A DNA stretch of 64,000 nucleotides from Zeugodacus cucurbitae. Taxonomy: Eukaryota > Arthropoda > Insecta > Diptera > Tephritidae. The position numbers were made by a program, and so were the translations under genes. Positions 23,825 to 33,099 of the stretch are shown in pieces. Within the stretch, counting starts at the first letter, position 1; each line of letters starts with the position of its first letter. The notes beneath the pieces are model-generated. The model had not been told where the DNA came from. It worked only from the letters and a program-made list of their open reading frames with translations, and did not search any database. Location of the stretch: NCBI RefSeq assembly GCF_028554725.1, contig NC_071667.1:69941501-70005500 (forward strand), written 5' to 3'.

Positions 23825-24545
23825 TTACAGTTTATTGCGTTTAAGCGTGCCAAAAGCATTTAGCCCCATCGATATGCTTTTTGCAATGCTGAAATTAAAA
23901 TAAACTGACCATTTGGATTCCGGAAAGAAATATGGAAGATCATTAATGGTGAAATTACGAATATGATATAGAACATTCTGCAAAATAATTGTTATCGTTT
24001 GACAAAAACCGATACGCAAATTGAAACCCAAATTCTCTAAACTAAATACTCACGCCACGGAATGGACACTTTAACGGTATATTCGATTTACTGTGTATCT
24101 CGTCGCTCACCATGCGCAAAAGTCGAAAGTCGAAGTCACTAGCAAAAGATTTGCAAATATCAACTACCTGATCGAAAAAGCTCGCACTATTACCATTTAT
24201 TTCGTATAACACTTTGAAGCGCACCTTAAAATCATTGACGTCCTTTGCCAGCATGAGATCAGTGTTTAGTTGAAGTTCCTTGGTTACGCCGTCACCACGG
24301 AGTGAACTGTTAAACGATTTCACGAACTCCTTATTATAAATTTGGCATTCAACACGCTTAAATTGGAGTGACAATTTATGCTGCAAAATTACAAAAATAC
24401 ATTTATTATGGGAATTTTAGTTTTAGTTTTACCAAATATTTATACTACTTGCACTTACTCCCCTAGCAGCATCCCCTCTATATATTTCCAGAGAGAGTAC
24501 AAGAAAAATTTCCACTGAAATAATTAATTGATGCTTTGCCATCAT
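23825..24545 (-). CDS. DUF1091 (DM8) secreted protein, array member E
   Basis: Minus strand, three exons: 24545-24459, 24380-24054 and 23977-23825, phase-0 introns, about 188 aa. The first ATG of an ATGATG pair is used. The signal segment (LIISVEIFLVLSLEIY) ends at GDAARG, then HKLSLQFKRVECQIYNKEF, DICKSF and LKCPF. The usual NCSL cysteine site reads NSSL here, so one of the four array-wide cysteines is missing. The last exon is two codons shorter than in D and F (NDLPYFFPE instead of NSKYFPAFLPE). Frames and splice sites are intact. Loss of the cysteine could mean relaxed constraint or altered disulfide pairing. Confidence 0.83.
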
Positions 24546-24549
24546 TTTG

Positions 24550-25365
24550 ATCTGTTTATGCGTGTTTGGAATTAACAGTTAGTCAAGCAAATAAATACTA
24601 AAAGTTCATTTCGTTTTAAAACAATGGCTCAATTAAATGTTATCCCCTTGCTTAATAGTAGTTAAGTACATAATTACGTTTAGATTATTTAAAATTGAAA
24701 ATAAGTAGACAGACAGAGTGAAATACATTTTATTTTAATTTTGAGTTGAGTTCGTTACCATTACCGAGTGAATGGTGGGTACAAATCCTGATTAAATGAA
24801 ATCAGTGGATTTATTTAGCCGAACTATTATAGTTTGCTGCGTCCCCGCCCCCTAAAGTTTTTTATCCCCCCATACAAAGGTAACGAATAACGTTAGAAGA
24901 ACTAAATTTTACAGTAAACATGGTACAAAAGGGCTGTAATTAAGTTGGTATAAATCCACCGTCCACTTCTGGATCAAATTCCATGTATCCGGAACTACTC
25001 TGCAAATTTCCACCAAATTTGGAATATATCAATTCCTTGTGCTGTAAACAACTTAAAAGTAGACGGATGTCATACTACCGATGGAAATGTTCCGCTGCCG
25101 TAGTAGGGTGATTTAAGTGCTTCATCACAAATCTGTCAATGATTAGTTCAAATGGAAACAAAATGACGCACTTAATAAATTAGAACTGATTGTGGTTCCA
25201 TATTAGAGTGTATTGCTGGCAACATTTCAAACTGAAAATTTCCACTTTACATTTATCCGATCATGAAATATTTCCACATGTTGTCACATCTTTGAAAGAA
25301 ATATTCTCGAAAATCAGAATTTATTATGTATTCATTTTATAAAAGAACTCGTCCATAACAGAGCT
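24550..25365. other. Inter-gene spacer, no gene seen
   Basis: Shares short blocks with the spacers upstream of D and F (ACAAATCCTGATTAAAT near 24780), so part of the spacer was duplicated with the genes. No coding capacity. Confidence 0.4.
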
Positions 25366-25369
25366 AATA

Positions 25370-25645
25370 TTTGTATGCATTCTAAAGAATTTAACTCATT
25401 TTTGGCAAACACCACTTTCATGGAAGACTAATAACTTTTTATCTACCTGTATGTTATTTACCGATCAACAAAAAATTAACATACTTTTAGGCGTTTAAAA
25501 TAAAATTTCTTCTATGTGTGTGTGTGTAAGGTATTTATTTCCAACTCAATGGCGCCAGCAGAGATCCGCAATATATGCAAATGGCGTTCCGCGATCGCCG
25601 AGTTGAAATTTGGTATATGTAGCAAGTTCTGGTTTAAAATCTTAA
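25370..25645. repeat. Dispersed duplication, copy i
   Basis: Contains ACTTTTAGGCGTTTAAAATAA, then CAACTCAATGGCGCC, then ATATGCAAATGGCG and GCGATCGCCG in the order also found at 30478-30800 and, shorter, at 28660-28790. The right end is cut by the short-TIR repeat copy 2. Probably an old interspersed element or a segment duplicated with the DUF1091 array. Confidence 0.55.
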
Positions 25646-25648
25646 TTA

Positions 25649-26361
25649 TAGGCTATACCAGTGTAACCCATGAAAAATTAAGCAATTTTCGTGAATTTTT
25701 TTAAAGAAAGTACTCGATCGAATGTTTCGAAAATTTTTGGATATATCAAGGTATATTTTCAGCTATATTTTAAGATTTTTTTTTTCCAAAAATATTGAAA
25801 AATAACGTAGTTATGAGCTGTCTTAGGAGGTACCAAAAAAAAGTTTCCGAACTGCTGACATGATTCCGGCCGAATGAGTAGCTGAAACAAAAAAAATCAA
25901 AAAGGGTATTAAAGTTAAAGATATGTTCTATTCAATGACCTACGATTTTTGAAAAATATCAAAAATTAACAAAATGGCGTAGTTCTGAAAAAAAAAATTC
26001 GTTTTTTTAGGTAAAAAAATTGTCGTTTCTTTTATGCCAAATTGTCAATTTTCAACAAATCAAAAAGGTCATTGTATAGTAAATATATTCAAGAACATTC
26101 AGTTTAAATTTGAAGTCGATCGGTCAATTTATCGTTGAGTTATGATGTCAGCAGTTTTCATTCAAGAAAAACGCGTTTAATGTTTCGACTTTGGCAGCTT
26201 ATGCCTGCGAGCGGTCGTTCTTTAGAACGCTGCCATTCAAAAACTTTCAAGATACGTTCTTACCGCTTTCACAGGATATTGTTGAAAGTATTAACTATCG
26301 AATAAGCAAAAAATAAAAAAAATCGATTTTTTAAAAATGTCACACCGGTATAGCCCTTTCA
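25649..26361. mobile_element. Short-TIR non-autonomous repeat, copy 2 (long form)
   Basis: About 710 bp from GGCTATACCAGTGTAACCC to the inverted end CACACCGGTATAGCCCTTTC. The right-hand 300 bp aligns with copy 1 (for example GAGTTATGATGTCAGCA and CGGTCGTTCTTTAGAACG); the left part is extra sequence. No transposase frame is visible. Confidence 0.6.
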
Positions 26362-26649
26362 ACACATATCCAGAAAATAGCGCACCAAACTTTCCTAAGT
26401 TGAAATATCAATATTCTATCCATACATAATATAAATACTAAATACAACTAAATGGTTACACTACTAGTTAGTAAAGAGTTATTAGAGAGACTCTAAATTT
26501 AATGACAATGCTTGAATTTAAATATAGATGTATATACATATTAGGCCTTGTCGTCTAACACGCCTTTCACATGGCATAACAGTGTGCGATAAACGTCGGT
26601 CTACAACTTTCAATTTTGCAATTTGAAGATCGCATAATTCAGCAATTCA
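26362..26649. other. Intergenic, no gene seen
   Basis: Short AT-rich stretch before the jockey-type insertion. Confidence 0.4.
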
Positions 26650-26657
26650 AAGTAAAT

Positions 26658-27233
26658 TTTTTTTTTTTTTTTTTTTCAATATTTGTTTATTTATTGAATC
26701 TGCTCTTTGGAGCCTAACAATAAGTTATTAAATCTTAATTCTAATTAAAACTAGACAAGCTCAACCAAGTGATTGAGTTGTTTTGGTGAAACGTTGCTCA
26801 TCAGTGTGCTGGCATATCTCTTCTTTTTAGACGTGATTGATTGCAAGAATGTACTAAAGCGTTAGCCAATGGGTTTGGGTGGTCTCGGAGTTTGGATAAA
26901 TATTTGAGTCTGCTGTTCTCCACTTCTTTCTTTACCATGAGAATACCAAGATCTTTATGGATATTTTCATTACGCATGTACCATGGTGAGCACGTGATTG
27001 TTCTAAGCATTTTTGATTGAAATCTCTGAATTATATCGATATTGGTTGCACAGGTCGTACCCCACAGTTGAATGCCGTACATCCAAATCGGTTTTATTAT
27101 CGCGTTATATAACAGAACTTTGTTGTCTAGGCTAAGTTTTGATTTTTTGTTTAGAAGCCAATTTAAATTTGCAGCTCTTATCTTCATGCAGGTTATTTTG
27201 CTCGATATGTGTTTTCTCCACGTGAGCCTTCTG
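26658..27233 (-). mobile_element. 5'-truncated jockey-type LINE with poly(A) tail
   Basis: The minus-strand frame 27187-26801 encodes the end of a jockey-like reverse transcriptase: KVLLYNAIIKPIWMYGIQLW, then IQRFQSKMLRTITCSPWYMRN, then HKDLGILMVKKEV. The 3' end carries an AATAAA-like stretch and an A-run of about 18 (T-run at 26658-26675 on plus). Flanking AAGTAAAT copies at 26650-26657 and 27234-27241 fit an 8-bp target-site duplication. The coding part is open and little decayed, so the insertion may be fairly recent. Confidence 0.85.
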
Positions 27234-27398
27234 AAGTAAATGAATTACAAAATATCTTTGCTAATAAAATCGATTTTGAAAATTTATTCTTCTGATTATA
27301 TTATATAGAGACCAATAAAAAATGTACATCTGGGTATCAATTTATAAAATAAATTTTTAATATGCTCGCAAAATAAAATTCCATTTACATTTCGGAAA

Positions 27399-28120
27399 CT
27401 ACAATTTATTGCGTTTGAGTGTACCAAAGGCATTTAAGCCCATGGTGACGCTTTTTTCGCTGCTGAAATTAAAGTAAGTGGACCAATTGGATTCTGGAAG
27501 GAATGGTGGAAAATATTTCGAATCGATTGTAAAGTTACGCATATGATATAAAATATTCTGCAAAAAAAAAAAAAAAAAACAATTTATAACTTTTAAACAT
27601 TTACCGATACGCAATTTGAAAACTAATACTCACGCTCTTTAGTGGACACTTCAACGGTACATTCGAACGTCTGTGTATTTCATCCCTCACCATGCGCATG
27701 AAAAAGAAGTCAAAGCGATTGGTCAATGATTCGCAAATATCGACTTCTTCATCGAACAAGTTCACACGTTTACCATTTACTTCGTATACAACTTTCGTGC
27801 GTAAGCTTATATCACGAACGTCCTTTGCGAGTATGACATCAGTGTTTAGTAAAAGTTCTTTCGTTACGTCGTTTCTACGGAGTGTACAATTAAACGATTC
27901 CACTATCTCCTTGTTGTAAACAAAACAATCGACGCGTTGCATCTGGAGAGACAGTTTGTGCTGAAAAATTGCGAAAATACATTTATGTATTATAATATTT
28001 TTCTTTTTTTTATTATCAACTATTTGCACTTACTCCCCTGGCAGCATCACCACAATATATTTTCAGAAATATCATAAGAAAAAATTCCACTGAAATAATT
28101 ATTTTATGTTTTCTCTGCAT
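27399..28120 (-). CDS. DUF1091 (DM8) secreted protein, array member F
   Basis: Minus strand, three exons: 28120-28034, 27960-27634 and 27557-27399, phase-0 introns, about 190 aa. The signal segment (KIIISVEFFLMIFLKIY) ends at GDAARG, then HKLSLQMQRVDCFVYNKEI, NCTL, DICESL and LKCPL keep the four cysteines. The last exon reads NILYHMRNFTIDSKYFPPFL...NWSTYFNFS...GLNAFGTLKRNKL. The second intron has an A-run of about 18 (T-rich on minus) right at its acceptor, an extreme polypyrimidine tract. Closest to members D and E. No disruption was seen. Confidence 0.85.
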
Positions 28121-28659
28121 GTTGTTCAGTTAATGCGTGTTTGTTACAGTTAGTCAAGCAAATAAATACTAAAAATTCATTTAAAAAGCCTCCTAAATTG
28201 TAGTTAATTGCATAATTATGTTAATTGAAGTATTGATGTTGTAAACGATATAAATATAAGTAGACTGTCCGATGCGAATTACAATGTAATTAAAACCCGA
28301 TGAGTTGTGTGAGTTACCAGTACTTTGTTGATGGTCGGTTCAAATCACCACTAAGTAGAATCTCTCAATATATAACATTGTCAACACTTGAAAATATTTT
28401 TCCCGCTTATTATCTCATCTAACTGCGTGAATATAAAATATGGAAGCATCTAACAAAGTCATTCCGTTGCAAATATTTTGCCATTTGAAACAAAATATTA
28501 TTGAACATGTATTATAAATCCCTCTCACAAATATTGCACTGTTCACAAATTGGAATTAGCTTTTCTGTAATATAAAGTTTTGATCTGCTACAACTTCTAT
28601 CAAAAAAACGTCTATCAAAAAGATCAAACACTAGCAAACACTCACTGCCAAAATCTTTA

Positions 28660-28790
28660 ACCGCATTGAAATTTTTTAGCGATCAACTAAAATTCTGCAC
28701 ACTTTTAGACGCTTAAAATAAAATTCCTACTATTTGTGTGTTTGAGTTATTTATTTCCAATTCGATGGCGCCAAAAGATCACGATTATTT
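28660..28790. repeat. Dispersed duplication, copy ii
   Basis: Matches copies at 25370-25645 and 30478-30800 (GCGATCAACTAAAATTCTGC, then ACTTTTAGACGCTTAAAATAA and TTCGATGGCGCC) and lies between DUF1091 members F and G. Confidence 0.55.
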
Positions 28791-28880
28791 TTGTTCTTAA
28801 AAGTAGGCATCATTTGAAAAAATTAATAAATAAAAGCAGTTTAATATCATAGGATGTCCATGTATAAGATCAGTATTTTA

Positions 28881-29119
28881 TTTCTACGAAGGGAACAGTT
28901 CACGAACTCCTTGTTGTAAATCCGACATTCGACGCGTTGAAATTGGACAGATAACCTATGCTGAAAAATTACGAAAATATATTTCGAGAATTTAATTAAT
29001 TTTTAATGATTTGTTTCAATAATTGTACATACTCCTCTACCAGCATCCCCACTGTATATTTTCAGTAAGAGTACAAAAAAAATTTCCATTGAACTAATTA
29101 ATGTATGTTTTGTCTGCAT
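28881..29119 (-). pseudogene. DUF1091 array member G, 3' part deleted
   Basis: Exon 1 (29119-29033) is complete, with start, signal segment (LISSMEIFFVLLLKIY) and GDAGRG before a GTATGT donor. Exon 2 begins normally at 28960 (HRLSVQFQRVECRIYNKEFV) but lacks three codons before NCSL and then ends: after SLRRN the sequence no longer matches and a stop follows. The last two-thirds of exon 2 and all of exon 3 are gone. It is the upstream-most unit of the array and a clear remnant. Confidence 0.8.
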
Positions 29120-29124
29120 TTTGT

Positions 29125-30475
29125 TCCGTTAATGCGTGTTTGGAATTAACAGTCAAGCAAATTAATAGCAAAAAACATTCGATGGTCCAACGGCTCAATA
29201 AGATGTTATGTCCTTATTTAATACAAATTAATTGTAACATTATGCCAATTAAAGTATTTATGTTGTAAATAACATAAATAGAATAAGGAAAGTTTAATTT
29301 CGGATAAAAGTGAACTTTTTATACTCTCACATTTTATAAGGCTCAAAGAAAACATTTCAATTTATTGGTTTGTATTTTAAAATGTAAGAAGATCTACGAT
29401 GGTTTATATTTTAAGATGTTGTAAAAAACTTAATTTTTCATATTCGGTTTATAGCGGCTAGGGAAATGTCTATACTCAAAACGTGTTCCACGCAATTATA
29501 TTATAAAAATAAATAATTGGACCCATATATTCGGCATACAATCCACCAGAATAAGAAAAATCATTGTATAGTATTTGAAGGCAAGGTAATTCCTGAACAC
29601 ATTTCAACCATTTTCACAATGGAACTACATACATAATATTCAATAATATACATTAACTAAATTTTGCTAAATAAAATATTTTGAAAGTTTGAAAATTCTT
29701 ATCTCAGTTATATTAGGATCATGAAGTATTAACGCGGTTTTAGCCATTTGGGACTAAAAAGTAGTATTATCAGTAAAATACGCTCTCTGATTTCATTAAG
29801 ATACCACAGTTATTTACTGATATTTTGAAGAAAAAGTCAGCCATATATATTGTTATACACAAGTTCTCAAGTCGGAATCCTTGAAAATTTAGAATTGGAT
29901 TTCTGGTGTGCTACACTATAAAACCAATTACGGGACCGAACCATGCGCACTTTAAGAAAATTTTGGAACCACCAATGCCCTTTCTTATAGTGATCATATG
30001 TATCATATAGTATATGGTCATATATATCTCACTTTTAACTCATTTAATTATAGCTTGAACAGATAGATGACAACCAGAATTCAATTTATCTCGTTATCCT
30101 GCTCACTTTGGTATACATAATTATATATCTATCTCGATTAGTTTTAGGTGTTACAAACAACCGTTAGATCAACAGAACTATTATACACTCTGTGCAACAT
30201 GTTGCGAGAGTATGAACAAATATATTGATAGGGATCATGTTGATACAGTCGGCTGCCATTGTCGAAAGCATTGAGTGCGTTACCACCATTCTCTTAATGA
30301 CATAATTCTGACATAGTTTGAATTGAAATTCGTCGGTTGATTTGAATGATTTAAAAAAAAATTAAATATCTAGGACATGAAGCAAAATGTGATAAAGAAA
30401 CTGACTAGTATATGATCTATAGTATAAGTTAAAAATAAATGCCAATTGTTTACGAAAGTGCAAAAAATCAAAATA
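29125..30475. other. Intergenic with probable dispersed repeat
   Basis: No gene. The stretch about 29990-30225 resembles a common fly dispersed repeat in style (GTTTTAGGTGTTACAAACAA, then a palindromic ACATGTTGCGAGAGTAT); a related fragment seems to occur near 50605-50640. Boundaries are uncertain. Confidence 0.4.
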
Positions 30476-30477
30476 AC

Positions 30478-30800
30478 AGTCACTGTCAAAATATTTAACC
30501 GCTTCGAATATTTGTAGTGATCAACTAAAATGTTGCACACTTTTAGGCGCTTAAAATAATGTTTGATCTTCCTATGCATGTGTTTATGTTATTTATTTTC
30601 AACTCAATGGCGCCGGCAGATAAAGCGCTAGACACAAACACTAATCAAATTCCGAGATATGCAAATGGCGTACGGCGATCGCCGATAACCGTAACATGTT
30701 CACAAGCTGAAATTTAGCATTTGTAACGCGACTGCCTTGCGGGTCGTTAATGTCGACATTTACATTTTTAGTTTGCAATATTTGCCGCACATCGCCTTGA
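30478..30800. repeat. Dispersed duplication, copy iii (longest)
   Basis: Carries all the blocks seen in copies i and ii (GTGATCAACTAAAATGTTGC, ACTTTTAGGCGCTTAAAATAA, CAACTCAATGGCGCCGGCAG and the GCGATCGCCG palindrome) plus a right part found in copy i only. It is non-coding. Confidence 0.55.
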
Positions 30801-32075
30801 GTTGTATGAGATATGTTATGGTTTTGAAGTTTATGAAAAGATAGAACAATTTATTATTTTGGAACAATTTGAAATACAAATTAACTGATTATGTCAACAG
30901 TAGTGGAGATGGTTTAAAATAATCGATAATGAATTGTAGTTATGTACTTTTAAAGCTTTCTTTGATATACTTGAAATTTGTTTCAGCTTTGGCGTGAGTT
31001 AAAGCTTCTAGTTTTGTAAGCAGCCAGACACTGTTTCTGTATTTTACTCAATAATAAGGTATTCATAAGAATAAGAATTTCAGATATAGGAAAAGGGATT
31101 AACATTCCTTTTATATAACCAATTTTTTACAAACTGATTTCAGCCTATGGTAGAAAAAGGTAGATTTATCTTGAATACAAGAATGATATTGAATTACTAA
31201 GAAGACTTTCTTTCCTATATATAAATATCTTACTCATATATTTATTTAGACTTTTATATCTGCTAGATATTTCGTTAAATATCTAATATAGTTTTAGTTA
31301 AACCTTTCAAAAAAAAATGGTCACGAAATTTTCATCTGTGAACTGAGTTACGAACAATATATTACTGCCATATGTCCTGAAGAAACTTTCACAAATGAAA
31401 AGCATCTTTCAAGCAAACTTAATTATAACTAATTCATACATTGCATCCTCTAGTCAAGAAACCAGTTAATTTACCAGTTTGGTGCTAAGCTTGGGAAGAG
31501 ACTTTCCTTTAATGTGGCCTTCATGTCATCCTTTTCTTCCAATGAACTGTTAGTTTTTCAATGTTATATGATATTATGATATTTTTGAAGAAATCAAAGG
31601 AAACGATTTAAGTTCGGTACTTCCCAATTTCAACCCACAAACACATTCTCAAACGTTTCAGAACTCTAGCTATTTGATATGGAGTACAATACTCTAAACG
31701 AAAGCAACGAAAAAGGCTTAATAATTAAGCTCGATTGGTTAATCCAAAATTAAATCCAAAATTCCAAAAACTAGTTTGAAAGCAACATTTCGATCAGTGT
31801 AATAATTGCTTTGATAATTCAATATTTCACTATTGTTTTTGCTGTTCTCTAGCTTTCGCCTAATCACTTATTCTTCTTTAAGTATTTGGAAAAAAATTGA
31901 AAATATAATTTTTCTCTCTACCTCATTCATTCCAATTATTATCACAGATCCTATGTTAATATTGTTTTACTTAATCTTGTAGAGGTATCATGAATTCACT
32001 TTGGAATTTTAATACAATTTTAATTTCCTCCCTAATCAACCAAAAGAAAACCCATTATATTTTATATAATTTGCA
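30801..32075. other. AT-rich intergenic, no gene seen
   Basis: No open frame, RNA gene or repeat boundary recognised. Confidence 0.4.
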
Positions 32076-32079
32076 TGTT

Positions 32080-32085
32080 TTTATT
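32080..32085 (-). promoter_or_regulatory. Polyadenylation signal of Tweedle gene 3
   Basis: AATAAA on minus, about 150 bp after the stop codon. Confidence 0.45.
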
Positions 32086-32231
32086 TAACCTGTAGAGACA
32101 CAGCTGTTGCTGTTCGAACAGGAAATAGCAAACAGAACGTAAGAACTAATAAAAATCAAAACAATAAAAACAAGTATATTAAAACTAGTCAACAGTTAAT
32201 CACGACATTCGCAAGATATCACTCGTATAGC

Positions 32232-32986
32232 TTAAAACCTTCTGCCGGGTGGCAAATACGCTTGTGCTTGTGGTGGAATGTAAGTGTTGGCGGGGGCAGC
32301 GGGAGCGGCAGCTGGCGCGGGTGCTGCTGCGGCTTTGCTGGCAAAGTCCAAAACTGGTGCGGAACCGCCATTGTGATTGCTCGATGCACCGGGCAATGTG
32401 TCGTATTGCGATTGAATGGCACGTTGGGCATTCTCAGCATCAGCTTGGGTACGGTACTTAACGAAGTGTACTTCGGGTTTGCTGGCGGTGCTCTGTACGG
32501 AGTTCAATTTGTTGGCCAAATCGCCGATGTCAGCTTGTTTGCTGAGCACATAGATGGCGGTGCGTTCTTCGCCAGCAGATTTAGCCAATTGCAGAGCAGC
32601 GTTCTCGAGTCCAGAGTTCTCAGGTCCCTTAATGAAGACGACGCGCAAGTTCTTCTTCAATGAGTTGCCAATATTGTCAGCGGCGCCAGCATCATCGAAT
32701 TCATGTTCGGGTGCCGAGTAGGTGTAGTATTCCTTGTTGAATTCGTTGGCTGGCTGTATGGGTTCGGAGAGCTGAGCGGCACCCACTTGTGGCTGCGTAT
32801 TGGCGGCATATTCGTATTGAGCAGCAGCGGCAGCGACCAGACAAAGCACCTGTAAGGCGGCGGAAGAGAAAGTGTGTTAATAGAGTTTTGTTTAATCCTT
32901 GTGTTTCTTGGGTATTTGTAGTAATCCTTATTTGTATAAAATTTGAAGAATTTGCTTTGCTTCTAACTCACCACAATCACACGCAT
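32232..32986 (-). CDS. Twdl: Tweedle cuticular protein, short form (gene 3)
   Basis: Minus strand, exons 32986-32972 (MRVIV, donor GTGAGT) and 32849-32232 (after TTACAG), phase 0, intron 122 bp, about 210 aa. The signal MRVIV-VLCLVAAAAA is cut near Q, then a brief spacer (YEYAANTQPQVGAAQLSEPIQ) without SYGGQ repeats, then the core: NKEYYTYSAPEHEFDDAG, LKKNLRVVFIKGPENSGLEN, ERTAIYVLSKQADIGDLA and KPEVHFVKYRTQADAENAQ. The tail is A/P-rich and ends YLPPGRRF. The closest relative is gene 4 at 45295-46029, which lies head to head with it across about 12 kb. Likely a secreted cuticle component. Confidence 0.94.
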
Positions 32987-33077
32987 TTTGTTGTTTGTAG
33001 AGAAGGTTATGGCACTTGAGTGTTTATTACTGAATGAGTATCAAACTGTTTGTGTCCTAACAAAGCGGCGCACGCGC

Positions 33078-33085
33078 TATTTATA
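33078..33085 (-). promoter_or_regulatory. TATA box of Tweedle gene 3
   Basis: TATAAATA on minus, about 92 bp before the start codon. A short GCC-repeat (33121-33141) lies just upstream of it. Confidence 0.65.
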
Positions 33086-33099
33086 GGCGACTAGCCACG

